Source: Tolypothrix tenuis PCC 7101
Lineage (GTDB): Bacteria > Cyanobacteriota > Cyanobacteriia > Cyanobacteriales > Nostocaceae
Length of the DNA stretch: 64,000 bases
NCBI RefSeq assembly: GCF_002368295.1
Contig: NZ_AP018248.1
Location: 3,720,767-3,784,766 of the forward strand
Reading direction: 5' to 3'
This document shows positions 7,989-15,302 of this stretch, piece by piece; position 1 is the first letter of the stretch; every line of letters starts with the position of its first letter. The position numbers and the translations under genes are program-made. A model generated the notes under the pieces. The model saw only the letters and a program-made list of their open reading frames with translations. It was not told where the DNA came from and ran no database searches.

Positions 7989-8981
7989 CCAGGACTTGAT
8001 ACTAATTCGTAATTCGTAATTGCGAAAGCTGTTCCGCGTCTACAAAATTAACGAAACGCTTACTCTGTCTTAATTTGAATTTTTTAGTACTCTGTGGGAA
8101 GCATAAGGTATTTTGAATTGGTATAACCTTAGTTTTCCCAGAGTTAGCTTCGCTCAGTTTTACTAATTGGCTCTCAGTTTCTCAACCGCATAAAGACTGA
8201 ACCACCAAGAATTAATTAAACTCCCAGCTTGCTTGCACAACTGAAAATTTAACCATAGCCCCCTATATATACCAAAACCGCCCTAAACTATCTAGAGGGC
8301 GGCTTTGAGAGAAGAATTGTACATGGGGCTTTATAGCTTTATTGCCCCGGTTTCTGTATAAGAGGTTCTGTATGTATGTGTATACAAGATGCTTTTGACC
8401 CATTCCGGAAAAAATTTAGAACTTGTATGTTCCCATACTAGAGTCTGGGTAATGGGGAACTCACCCAGAGCGTGGGGATTAGGGGTAATGGGGGATGAGG
8501 AATATAAACACCAAATACTAAATGACAATTGAAAGTAATAATTTGCAATGTTAATATTTAGACTATAAATAATATTAATTAATCAATTTTTGACATTACA
8601 TAATTAATAAAAGAAGTACATTAAATAAATTGAATAAATGAGCTTGCTCTGCCTAGAGAGTGATTTTATCGCCGGAATTAGCTAATTCCTTTTCATTCTC
8701 CAGATTGATGCGAGCTTTAATAAATCAAGATAAAAATAAATTATCGAACTTCAGATGAAGAGTTAACAACTTCAAATATCATATAACTCTTGAATAAGAA
8801 TTATTATAAATGAATTTGTTATTCGAGTTATACGGAAGTTAATTTCTTCGCTAGGTTTATGAGCAAAAATCGAGATGGAAGCATTCCTAAAAAAGGTAAT
8901 TTCAATTAACCGAATTTAGGTAAATCCTTCTGGGTTTAAGTACAAGTTATGCGTTTTAAGCGCTGTTATTGAGGAATACAC
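7989..8981. other. Long gap with a MITE-like element and a hairpin
   Basis: Holds the inverted-repeat element at 7996-8126 and a 7-bp GC-rich hairpin (CCGCCCT 8278-8284 / AGGGCGG 8296-8302). A low-complexity stretch with GTGGGGATTAGGGGTAATGGGG lies near 8470. The rest (8530-8980) is very AT-rich. No gene is supported. Confidence 0.6.
7996..8126. repeat. MITE-like element, copy 1 (TTGATACTAATTCGTAAT end)
   Basis: Starts TTGATACTAATTCGTAATTC and ends GAATTGGTATAA, giving imperfect terminal inverted repeats. A second element with the same left end and the same right end lies at 13232-13357. The interiors differ. Confidence 0.6.
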
Positions 8982-9341
8982 ATGAAAATTATTGCTTTGG
9001 TTTCATCCATCTTACGTCCAGTACGTTTTTTAGTTCTCGCTTTTACCTGCACACTGCTCTTTGTGTCTAATGCATTCCCTGCTTTTGCAATTGATAGCTA
9101 TCAAAGCAATCCAGAAGAAGCCACTACACAACTTCTGGAAACTCAACGCAAGACTGACGAAGTAGGCAGATCTAACCCCCCAGGATTGAAAGAAGTTCAA
9201 AAGAAATCAAATGAGGGACTGAATGAAGTTCAGGGTGATGCAGATATTGACAAAATGAAACGCCCTGAAAATTCGACTAGTTCAACTTCAGTAGAAGATA
9301 ATATCGAAAACTTTTTGGAAAAAGTAACAGGCAAGAAGTAA
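8982..9341 (+). CDS. Low-temperature-induced-like exported protein
   Basis: A 119-residue protein with an N-terminal signal peptide (about residues 12-37, cleavage after AFA). The mature part is hydrophilic and helical, with SNP-EE-T-LLETQRKTDE and a C-terminal DNIENFLEKVTGKK. It resembles the small cyanobacterial proteins annotated as low-temperature-induced proteins, which have no known biochemical role. It opens a run of stress-related genes (Dps, ChaB-domain protein, CsbD, GlsB). A hairpin follows the stop codon. The match is from memory of the family pattern and is moderate. Confidence 0.65.
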   Translation: MKIIALVSSILRPVRFLVLAFTCTLLFVSNAFPAFAIDSYQSNPEEATTQLLETQRKTDEVGRSNPPGLKEVQKKSNEGLNEVQGDADIDKMKRPENSTSSTSVEDNIENFLEKVTGKK

Positions 9342-9349
9342 GCTCTTAT

Positions 9350-9376
9350 TAGCCTCAGACTAATAGTCTGAGGCTA
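9350..9376 (+). terminator. Hairpin downstream of the low-temperature-type gene
   Basis: An 11-bp perfect stem TAGCCTCAGAC / GTCTGAGGCTA with a TAATA loop, 8 bases after the stop codon. The trailing T-tract is weak, so termination is likely but not certain. Confidence 0.6.
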
Positions 9377-9512
9377 AATTATCATGCTCTCCTGTTTCTA
9401 AATCTAAGCTAGCATCGGGTTATTTTCCTAAATAATTTATAATCTCTGAATGAAAGAAGCATCTTGATAATCGTGAAGATTCAAGATGCTTCTTCCAATC
9501 TATGAACAAATA

Positions 9513-9611
9513 TAGGAATCCGATTTGATTTGTGAAAAAATCTCAGTGCGGATGCGTTACGCTATCGCTAACGCATCCTACGCGAACTTCAAAAATCAAA
9601 TATAAGTCCTT
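9513..9611. repeat. MITE-like element with the GGATGCGTTA palindrome
   Basis: The ends AGGAATCCGATTTGATTT and AAATCAAATATAAGTCCT form an imperfect inverted repeat. The centre is the stem GGATGCGTTA (9550-9559) / TAACGCATCC (9569-9578). A 35-base stretch of its left part recurs at 52949-52983 with few differences. The palindrome itself recurs at 3062-3090. Confidence 0.6.
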
Positions 9612-9793
9612 TAAATACAAACAAAATAATAATAATTACTTCAGATTGTAAAATTTAAGCATCTGCCTATAAGCAGAAAAATTAACTATTTCATTGAAAT
9701 TAAAAATAATTAACATTATTTCTGTAGGCTGATGTAGTTTAAGGCTGAAATTTGGACACTTAATAAATAAGTTCGCCAAAAAGAGAGAAATTT

Positions 9794-10333
9794 ATGCCTA
9801 AACCAAACATAGGATTAACAGAACAACAGCGTCAAGGTGTTATTGATTTGCTAAATCAAGATTTAGCAGATTCTTATGTGCTGTTAGTTAGAACTAAAAA
9901 GTATCACTGGGATGTTGTTGGCCCTCAGTTTCGGACTCTGCACCAACTATGGGAAGAACACTACGAGAAATTAACTGAAAATATTGATGCTATAGCAGAG
10001 CGGATTCGGACTTTGGGTGGTTACCCTGTGGGTACATTAGAGGGATTTTTAAAGATTGCTACCCTTAAAGAAAAGGCTGGACAAGTTCCGACAGCTACAG
10101 GAATGGTAGCTCAACTAGTAGAAGATCATGAGCAGGTAATTCGTAACCTCAGAGAACACGTAGAGCGCTCTAGCGAAGATTTCAATGATGAAGGAACTGC
10201 TGACTTCTTGACTGGATTGATGGAAGAACATGAGCAGATTGCTTGGATGCTGCGCTCCTTTATTGAAGGACAAGCATTAGAAGCAACCAGCCAACCTTCA
10301 GCCGCTGATACTCAAACTCCTGTAGGTGTATAG
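9794..10333 (+). CDS. dps: Dps-family ferritin-like DNA/iron protection protein
   Basis: A mini-ferritin that oxidises and stores iron using hydrogen peroxide, protecting DNA. The 179-residue length is normal. The ferroxidase segment starts at His38 (YHWDVVGPQF) and continues with LHQLWEEHYEKL and DAIAERIRTLGG, where the conserved His, Asp and Glu ligands lie. A second helix pair holds EDHEQVIRNLR and EEHEQIAWMLRSF. The C-terminal tail is short and Ala/Thr-rich rather than Lys-rich, so direct DNA binding is doubtful. It lies in a group of stress genes and ends in a strong terminator at 10398-10434. Confidence 0.93.
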   Translation: MPKPNIGLTEQQRQGVIDLLNQDLADSYVLLVRTKKYHWDVVGPQFRTLHQLWEEHYEKLTENIDAIAERIRTLGGYPVGTLEGFLKIATLKEKAGQVPTATGMVAQLVEDHEQVIRNLREHVERSSEDFNDEGTADFLTGLMEEHEQIAWMLRSFIEGQALEATSQPSAADTQTPVGV

Positions 10334-10397
10334 CTAATAAAGCAGGTTCAGGGTTAGGGATAAGCGCGACAAGTTTTCTTTTAACTGAAAAGTATTG

Positions 10398-10434
10398 AAA
10401 GGGTAAAGGTTGCAATTCATCCTTTACCCTTTTT
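10398..10434 (+). terminator. Rho-independent terminator of the dps gene
   Basis: A 12-bp stem AAAGGGTAAAGG / CCTTTACCCTTT with an 11-base loop, running directly into TTTTT. Confidence 0.85.
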
Positions 10435-10500
10435 AACCTTTACCTTTTCCCCACCATAAAGAAATAAAAAGTTGCAATTAAAAGATTTAAGGAGATTCAA

Positions 10501-11268
10501 GTGGCAGAAACCTATATAGCAGAACGTACTATTTCATCTGTATTTAAAGAACAGAAGCAAGTTGATGATGTAATTCGGCGTTTGTTAGATCGGGGTGTAC
10601 CGAGAGATCATATTTCTGTTTTGGGTAGAAACTTTCAATCAGAAACTCGAATTGCTGGGTTTATTACCAAGAGAGATGTAATTTTGGGAGGTTTAAGAAC
10701 AGGGGCAATTTTTGGTTCCTTGTTTGGTTCCTTTCTCAGTTTGCTTACGGGTGTAGGCGTACTCTTCATTCCCTTTGTTGGGCCAATTGTCGCCGCAGGC
10801 CCCATTAGTGCGGTGTTACTGGGGGCTGCAACGGGTGCGATCGCAGGTAGTGCTGGTGCGGGATTAGTATCAGTGCTTACGGCTTTAGGAATGCCGGAAG
10901 ATAAGGCTACAGTTTACCAAACCCGCTTACAAGCTGGTGAGTTTTTATTAATGGCAGAAGTTCCAAGCGATCGCACTGGCGAATTTCAATTATTATTAGA
11001 AAGTGCTGGCGGTGAAGAAATTCACAGCAATGAGAAAATCTTAGCTCGTCCTTGTCCTGGCCCTTGTAACCGCCCAGAAGACTTATCGCCAGAAGTTCGC
11101 TCTCATTTATCGAATGAAGCACAGCGCACTTTTATTGAACGCTATAACGTCACCTTAGCTGAAACTAGCGACGAGTTCACATCTGAACAAGCTGCTTGGG
11201 ATGCAGTGCGTCAGCAATTTGATGAAGATGAAAATGGTGTTTGGTCACAGTCTAAGATAAAAGCTTGA
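10501..11268 (+). CDS. Stress protein: general-stress N-domain, glycine-rich membrane segment and ChaB domain
   Basis: A 255-residue fusion. Residues 5-50 resemble the general stress protein 17M/YflT-like module (RTISSVFKEQKQVDDVIRRL..RGVPRDHISVLGR). Residues 60-125 are a Gly/Ala-rich, double hydrophobic segment. Residues 190-250 match the ChaB domain (LSPEVRSHLSNEAQRTFIERYN...AWDAVRQQFDEDENGVW). ChaB was named for a regulator of a cation exchanger, but its function is poorly known. The start is GTG, chosen because AAGGAG (10489-10494) lies six bases upstream. It follows dps in the same direction and belongs to the same stress group. Confidence 0.8.
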   Translation: MAETYIAERTISSVFKEQKQVDDVIRRLLDRGVPRDHISVLGRNFQSETRIAGFITKRDVILGGLRTGAIFGSLFGSFLSLLTGVGVLFIPFVGPIVAAGPISAVLLGAATGAIAGSAGAGLVSVLTALGMPEDKATVYQTRLQAGEFLLMAEVPSDRTGEFQLLLESAGGEEIHSNEKILARPCPGPCNRPEDLSPEVRSHLSNEAQRTFIERYNVTLAETSDEFTSEQAAWDAVRQQFDEDENGVWSQSKIKA

Positions 11269-11290
11269 TTTTGAAAATTAATTATAAATC

Positions 11291-11332
11291 CAGATAAAAA
11301 CAGATGAATGCAGATTTATCTGTTTTTATCTG
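11291..11332. terminator. 15-bp perfect hairpin after the ChaB-domain gene
   Basis: CAGATAAAAACAGAT (11291-11305) pairs perfectly with ATCTGTTTTTATCTG (11318-11332) across a 12-base loop. It lies between convergent genes and may end transcripts from both sides. Confidence 0.65.
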
Positions 11333-11439
11333 CAATTTGAGCAAAAATAATTAAGCGCTGATACATACTAAATAACGCTAAAAAATATATAAAGTTACTT
11401 TATTTTGTACATACACGATTAATCGCGTCTCTTGAAGCG

Positions 11440-11841
11440 CTAGGGCAATTTATAGCTAGCAACACGGATAGTTAACTTACCTTTGTTGGGGTCTTGGTTA
11501 AATACAAATGCCCCTTCTTCCGTTTCCCCGCCAGATAAGAAGTCTATCTGTTGTTCCCCGGTTTCTGTAACTTTGCCGTTAATTTCTAACTCAGCCATGA
11601 TTTGCACTGATTCGGCTGTATCTCCACCTTTATTGATCACCTCAAAAGGGACATAAAACTGTCCATTAATTTGGCGCGTTCTTTGTTTGTTAATGATGGA
11701 TACTATGGGTGGTTGATTTTTGTCATTTAGCCAAGTAAATCCCACCAACCCGATAATTACTGTGAGAATAAATGAAGCAGCAGTAAATGTAAGCCATTCA
11801 GCAAGCGATCGCTCTTCATGCTGGTTATCTTGATTCTTCAT
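11440..11841 (-). CDS. TIGR02588-family membrane-anchored protein
   Basis: About 133 residues with one N-terminal hydrophobic helix (SLAEWLTFTAASFILTVIIGLVGF) followed by an Ig-like beta-rich domain (VPFEVINKGGDTAESVQIMAELEING). It fits the conserved hypothetical family TIGR02588, which is usually found beside TIGR02587. The start is placed at the ATG in 11839-11841 because it forms an ATGA overlap with the stop codon of the TIGR02587 gene. A longer reading upstream would begin deep inside that gene. It is probably translated coupled with its neighbour. Function is unknown. Confidence 0.8.
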   Translation of the reverse strand: MKNQDNQHEERSLAEWLTFTAASFILTVIIGLVGFTWLNDKNQPPIVSIINKQRTRQINGQFYVPFEVINKGGDTAESVQIMAELEINGKVTETGEQQIDFLSGGETEEGAFVFNQDPNKGKLTIRVASYKLP

Positions 11842-12707
11842 ATCGCTAACCTGCCAGCTGCACCACCAATGGTTGCAGGTAACCCTAACATTAAAGTGTG
11901 ATCTAACCACATTGTCCAGGGGTCACTCAAACTCAACTTTTGAAAGAACCACAGCATCAACGCAGCGGCTAATAATGAAACTAAGTAAGACATAATGGTT
12001 TCGCTTGATGGGCGTTGAAAAATTCCTTTTTGCTGTCTGCGCTTTTGCTGATCGGAAAAACCTGCCTGAAACACTATGCCATAGGAAATCACCAATGATG
12101 TAGCAATTATTGCTAGTAACCACGGAGGTGATACTGTGGCTGCTAGCATGGGAATTTCATCTGTGGGGGCAATGTTAAATGCAATTACGGTTGCACCAAT
12201 AAGAGTGGCACCTAAATCGGAGAGGGTGGCGTGTAAGTTACTCCATTGTTTCTGAGTTGTTTGCCTTTCAGTATTGGTACTATCAGTATCCCCTAAAAAT
12301 TGATTAGCTAATGCTACACCAAGAGTAAATGGTACACTTTCAAAGATGATTTTGCCTAGTGCTTCTCTCAGAGAAGTTTGCGGTGTCAGTTCTTGTAATA
12401 AAAAGAGCATAAAGCTAGAGCAAGCTAGCCCGATCGCCATTGCTTCTATAGTATCTATTATATCTTCGTAAGCTCGTCTATTATGTCTGCGTTTGCGGAA
12501 GCCTTCTGCTTGGTTAACTAAGAACACACCAATAAACATTAATGCGATCGCTAACATCATCATCGGTGGTTTTGCTAACGAGCCAATCCACCATACTTCC
12601 ATTGTGTACAATAAGGGAATTCCAAACAAAAAGCCGCCACAAGTACCCCTAATGATGTCATTAATCTCACTTTTCCATATATTTTTTTGGCGATATTTTT
12701 TGGACAC
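11838..12707 (-). CDS. TIGR02587-family integral membrane protein
   Basis: A 289-residue polytopic membrane protein with about eight hydrophobic segments, starting at residue 17 (DIIRGTCGGFLFGIPLLYTMEVWWIG). The two halves are linked by a hydrophilic loop (residues 45-60 and 150-165). It fits family TIGR02587, a putative membrane protein of unknown function that is paired with TIGR02588. The two genes overlap by four bases (ATGA), so they form an operon. Their location among Dps, ChaB, CsbD and GlsB genes suggests a stress role; this is inference. Confidence 0.82.
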   Translation of the reverse strand: MSKKYRQKNIWKSEINDIIRGTCGGFLFGIPLLYTMEVWWIGSLAKPPMMMLAIALMFIGVFLVNQAEGFRKRRHNRRAYEDIIDTIEAMAIGLACSSFMLFLLQELTPQTSLREALGKIIFESVPFTLGVALANQFLGDTDSTNTERQTTQKQWSNLHATLSDLGATLIGATVIAFNIAPTDEIPMLAATVSPPWLLAIIATSLVISYGIVFQAGFSDQQKRRQQKGIFQRPSSETIMSYLVSLLAAALMLWFFQKLSLSDPWTMWLDHTLMLGLPATIGGAAGRLAI

Positions 12708-13018
12708 TACTAAATTTTCCTTTCAGTTATTACTTACTGAGTTATTGTTAGTCTAAAATAAGTAATTAATTGGTTAATAATCAGGAGCGATCGCTTACTC
12801 AATCATGGGTGTAAGCTAATTCCAAATCCTTATTTGATTGATAATTTAGGAAGATTTTTATTATTTATTATAGAAGCTGCTAATTTTGCATCTATCTTGG
12901 GTAGAGAAATTAAGAAAGTCATGTACTTTCTTGTGATAGATGCGAAGGTTTTATTTTCTAGTCTAAATTATTTCTGTTACTAATAATTCAACTTAACTAA
13001 AAAAGCAGGTAAAAACTT
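12708..13018. other. AT-rich gap, divergent promoter region
   Basis: Lies between the divergent TIGR02587 and csbD-like genes and contains one HIP1 octamer near 12787. No repeat or small gene is recognised. Confidence 0.5.
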
Positions 13019-13201
13019 ATGAGTATTGAAAAAAGAGTAGAAGCTACCGCCAAAAATATCGAAGGTAAAGCTCAGGAAATAATGGGAGAAGTAACTGGTA
13101 ACCCAGCAGATAAAGCTGAAGGACAAGCAAAGCAAGCTGAAGCCCAAGTTACACACACCACCGAAAACATTAAAGATGAACTGAAAAAGGCGATAGATTA
13201 G
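13019..13201 (+). CDS. CsbD-family stress protein
   Basis: A 60-residue, Lys/Glu/Ala-rich helical protein. The pattern KNIEGKAQEIMGEVTGNPADKAEGQAKQ is the CsbD repeat. CsbD of Bacillus is a sigma-B-dependent general stress protein whose molecular function is not known. The length is typical. The gene is monocistronic, followed by an inverted-repeat element and then by a hairpin at 13363-13395. Confidence 0.88.
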   Translation: MSIEKRVEATAKNIEGKAQEIMGEVTGNPADKAEGQAKQAEAQVTHTTENIKDELKKAID

Positions 13202-13231
13202 TTCTCTCGGTGACAATGTTGGGTACAACCT

Positions 13232-13357
13232 TTGATACTAATTCGTAATTCGTAATACCCTACGGGAAGCGCAAAGCGCTACGTAATTACAGAATGTTGA
13301 CAGAATTTAAGCTTCGAGCCTTACGATGTATTACTGAATTGTAGAGAATTGGTATAA
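13232..13357. repeat. MITE-like element, copy 2 (TTGATACTAATTCGTAAT end)
   Basis: Same left end as the element at 7996-8126 (about 23 matching bases) and the same GAATTGGTATAA right end. The middle contains a short palindrome GCGCAAAGCGC-like stretch near 13269. Confidence 0.6.
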
Positions 13358-13362
13358 ATTGT

Positions 13363-13401
13363 AGAACTCCATTTCTGTAAAGAAATTGGAGTTCTATTGT
13401 T
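13363..13401 (+). terminator. Bulged hairpin between csbD and GlsB genes
   Basis: AGAACTCCATTTCT (13363-13376) pairs with AGAAATTGGAGTTCT (13381-13395) with a single bulge and a four-base loop, followed by ATTGTTTT. It lies between convergent genes. Confidence 0.65.
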
Positions 13402-13450
13402 TTAAGAAAGGTAATAGGTTAACTCTAGCCATGAGCCTGATATTATGTGC

Positions 13451-13738
13451 TTAATAACTGCTACGACCAGTTAATAAGCCCCATAAGAAAATAGCAATTA
13501 TTGCGCCAATGACAGCAATAATTAGACTAGGAATACTGAGAGTCGCAGCAGCAAATGTTGCCCCTGGTGGACTCAAGAAAGAAACTAAAGTTCCTCCAAT
13601 CAAAGCACCAATTATACCTAAAACCATTGTCGAAAGAATTCCGCCACCTTGACGACCTGGGTAAATAGCTTTAGCTATAGCACCAGCAATAATACCAAGA
13701 ACAACCCAAGCAAGAAGGTTCATAATTTTCTGTACCAA
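13451..13738 (-). CDS. GlsB/YeaQ/YmgE-family stress membrane protein
   Basis: A 95-residue protein with three hydrophobic segments and the family signature LLAWVVLGIIAGAIAKAIYPGRQGGG near the N-terminus, followed by LGIIGALIGG. Proteins of this family (transglycosylase-associated protein family) are induced by general stress in several bacteria; the molecular function is unknown. It converges on the CsbD-like gene. The better start may be the Met six residues in (MNLLAW), since the upstream MVQKI stretch is short and weakly supported. Confidence 0.88.
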   Translation of the reverse strand: MVQKIMNLLAWVVLGIIAGAIAKAIYPGRQGGGILSTMVLGIIGALIGGTLVSFLSPPGATFAAATLSIPSLIIAVIGAIIAIFLWGLLTGRSSY

Positions 13739-14382
13739 ATGTAACTACTAGGTTATTGATTACAGTCTAAAGTGACTTCTGCCATAAGAGATAAGTATAA
13801 ATTGTAAAAAAAAATTGCCTGATACTTCTTAAAAAAAAAATTGCGATATATACCTAGATAAAATTCTGCAAATAATCATCCAAAAAATAAATTCTAGGCT
13901 TGGTATTTGTACTATTTAAGCAACATAGATATCCAGTTTTTTTCGCAACTTAAGATTACTAAAAACTCGCAAAATATCACATACAATTACGGAACAATGG
14001 GCAGGGAACAGGTGAAGAATTATAGCAGTTTGCAATTAAATAAAGTACACAACCAGAGAATTAAAGATAAAAATTCTTGTTCTTCCTCCTGCCCTTCGGG
14101 TTCGCCACTTGCTTTATGCCGGGGAACCCGTCCACCGCAGTGGCTCACATCCTGCCTTGCCATAGCGATAATTTTTAACACCGAGCTGACTTGAAAAAGC
14201 AGGGGAGCAGGGAGCAGGGAGCAAGGGGGATTAATGAATTTTTCATGTCTTGTGGTGTATGTAGTTCATGATGGCTACTTACATTGCCGAACATTTTTTG
14301 GTAAAAAGAAGATGTACAAACCCTGATATTTCGCTACATAATCCTCAATTGACCCGTACATTTATCTCTACAGTAAGTATTA
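13739..14382. other. Gap with structured repeat and low-complexity tract
   Basis: AT-rich up to 14060. A structured repeat lies at 14085-14160 and GCAGGGAGCAGGGAGCAAGG at 14201-14230. An open frame at 13907-14194 runs through these repeats and is not accepted as a gene. Confidence 0.55.
14085..14160. repeat. GC-rich dispersed repeat with interleaved stems
   Basis: GGGTTC (14098-14103) can pair with GAACCC (14124-14129), and CCACT (14105-14109) with AGTGG (14139-14143). The two helices interleave, a pseudoknot-like order. Flanking TCCTGCC copies form a short direct repeat. Confidence 0.5.
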
Positions 14383-15246
14383 ATGTTTCGTGTAAATCCA
14401 GACAATCTTGATCTCATTCTGCTTGAAGAAGCTGTATGGGTTTTGGTTGGAGAAGTCAATCTACCGAGTTACGACTTTTCTCTTTCTCAATTCTTTGCTT
14501 GTCGTCGGCCGTGGAATCGCCCTGAGCAAATTACAGCAATTGGGAGATTTGGGGCAGTAACTAATTACGATGAGCTATATCAACAATTAGCAGCAGATGG
14601 TATATTCTTAGTTCACTCACCGGAACAACATCTTCTTGCTAGCGAGTTACCGCGTTGGTATCCTCTGCTGGAAGGACTAACACCCAAAAGTTTCTGGTTT
14701 TCGGAACCACCAGATATTGCAATTTTAGAACAGACAATTGGACTACCGCTTTTTCTCAAAGGTAGTCGTCAAACCAGCCGTCACAAAGCCGCACTTTCAA
14801 TCATTCGTTCGTCTGAGGATTACTACCGAGCAATCAAGGCTTACAAAGAAGATCCGATTTTGCATTACCAAGACCTTGTTTGCAGAGAATTTGTCCAACT
14901 AAGACCTGTACCATCAGAGTTGACTGAGAAAATCCCTGCATCTTTCGAGTTCCGTTCATTTTGGTGGCAGGGGCAATGTGTGGGAGCAGCACAATACTGG
15001 TCAACCTCTTATGATTGGAATCAACAAGAACAGAAAGCAGCTCTCTTGGTTGCTAGTGAGGCTGCAATGCGCCTCAATCTACCATTTGTGGTAATTGATG
15101 TTGCACAAACAATCACTGGTGAGTGGATTGTGATTGAGTGTAATGATGGACAAGAGAGTGGATATGCAGCTATTTCTCCGTTTACATTGTGGCAAAATTT
15201 GATTGCTCAGGAGAAAGGATTATTTGGTAACAAAAAATTGGGGTAA
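14383..15246 (+). CDS. ATP-grasp domain-containing protein
   Basis: A 287-residue protein that looks like the ATP-grasp type DUF4343 family. LPLFLKGSRQTSRHKAALSII (about residues 125-146) fits the nucleotide-binding Lys strand, VCREFVQLRPVP (about 166-178) the hinge, and FVVIDVAQTITGEWIVIECNDGQESGY (about 235-262) the metal-binding Asp/Glu/Asn end. It would ligate or phosphorylate an unknown substrate using ATP. No biosynthetic partner lies beside it. The start ATG lies in an AT-rich leader without a strong ribosome binding site. Confidence 0.75.
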   Translation: MFRVNPDNLDLILLEEAVWVLVGEVNLPSYDFSLSQFFACRRPWNRPEQITAIGRFGAVTNYDELYQQLAADGIFLVHSPEQHLLASELPRWYPLLEGLTPKSFWFSEPPDIAILEQTIGLPLFLKGSRQTSRHKAALSIIRSSEDYYRAIKAYKEDPILHYQDLVCREFVQLRPVPSELTEKIPASFEFRSFWWQGQCVGAAQYWSTSYDWNQQEQKAALLVASEAAMRLNLPFVVIDVAQTITGEWIVIECNDGQESGYAAISPFTLWQNLIAQEKGLFGNKKLG

Positions 15247-15302
15247 CTCTGAGACTCCAGAATTACCCCGAATTTAAATTTTTAATTTATAGAAGCGATC
15301 GC

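Larger units (their letters stand above)
9342..9793. other. Gap holding a terminator hairpin and a MITE-like element
   Basis: Apart from the hairpin at 9350-9376 and the element at 9513-9611, the stretch is AT-rich with no gene visible. The promoter of the Dps gene must lie in 9612-9780. Confidence 0.5.

Noticed and set aside
8331..8528. 65-residue frame on the minus strand
   Set aside because: It runs through low-complexity GGGGATTAGGGG sequence and has no family pattern.
13907..14194. 95-residue frame on the plus strand
   Set aside because: Half of it is the GC-rich dispersed repeat; composition is not protein-like.
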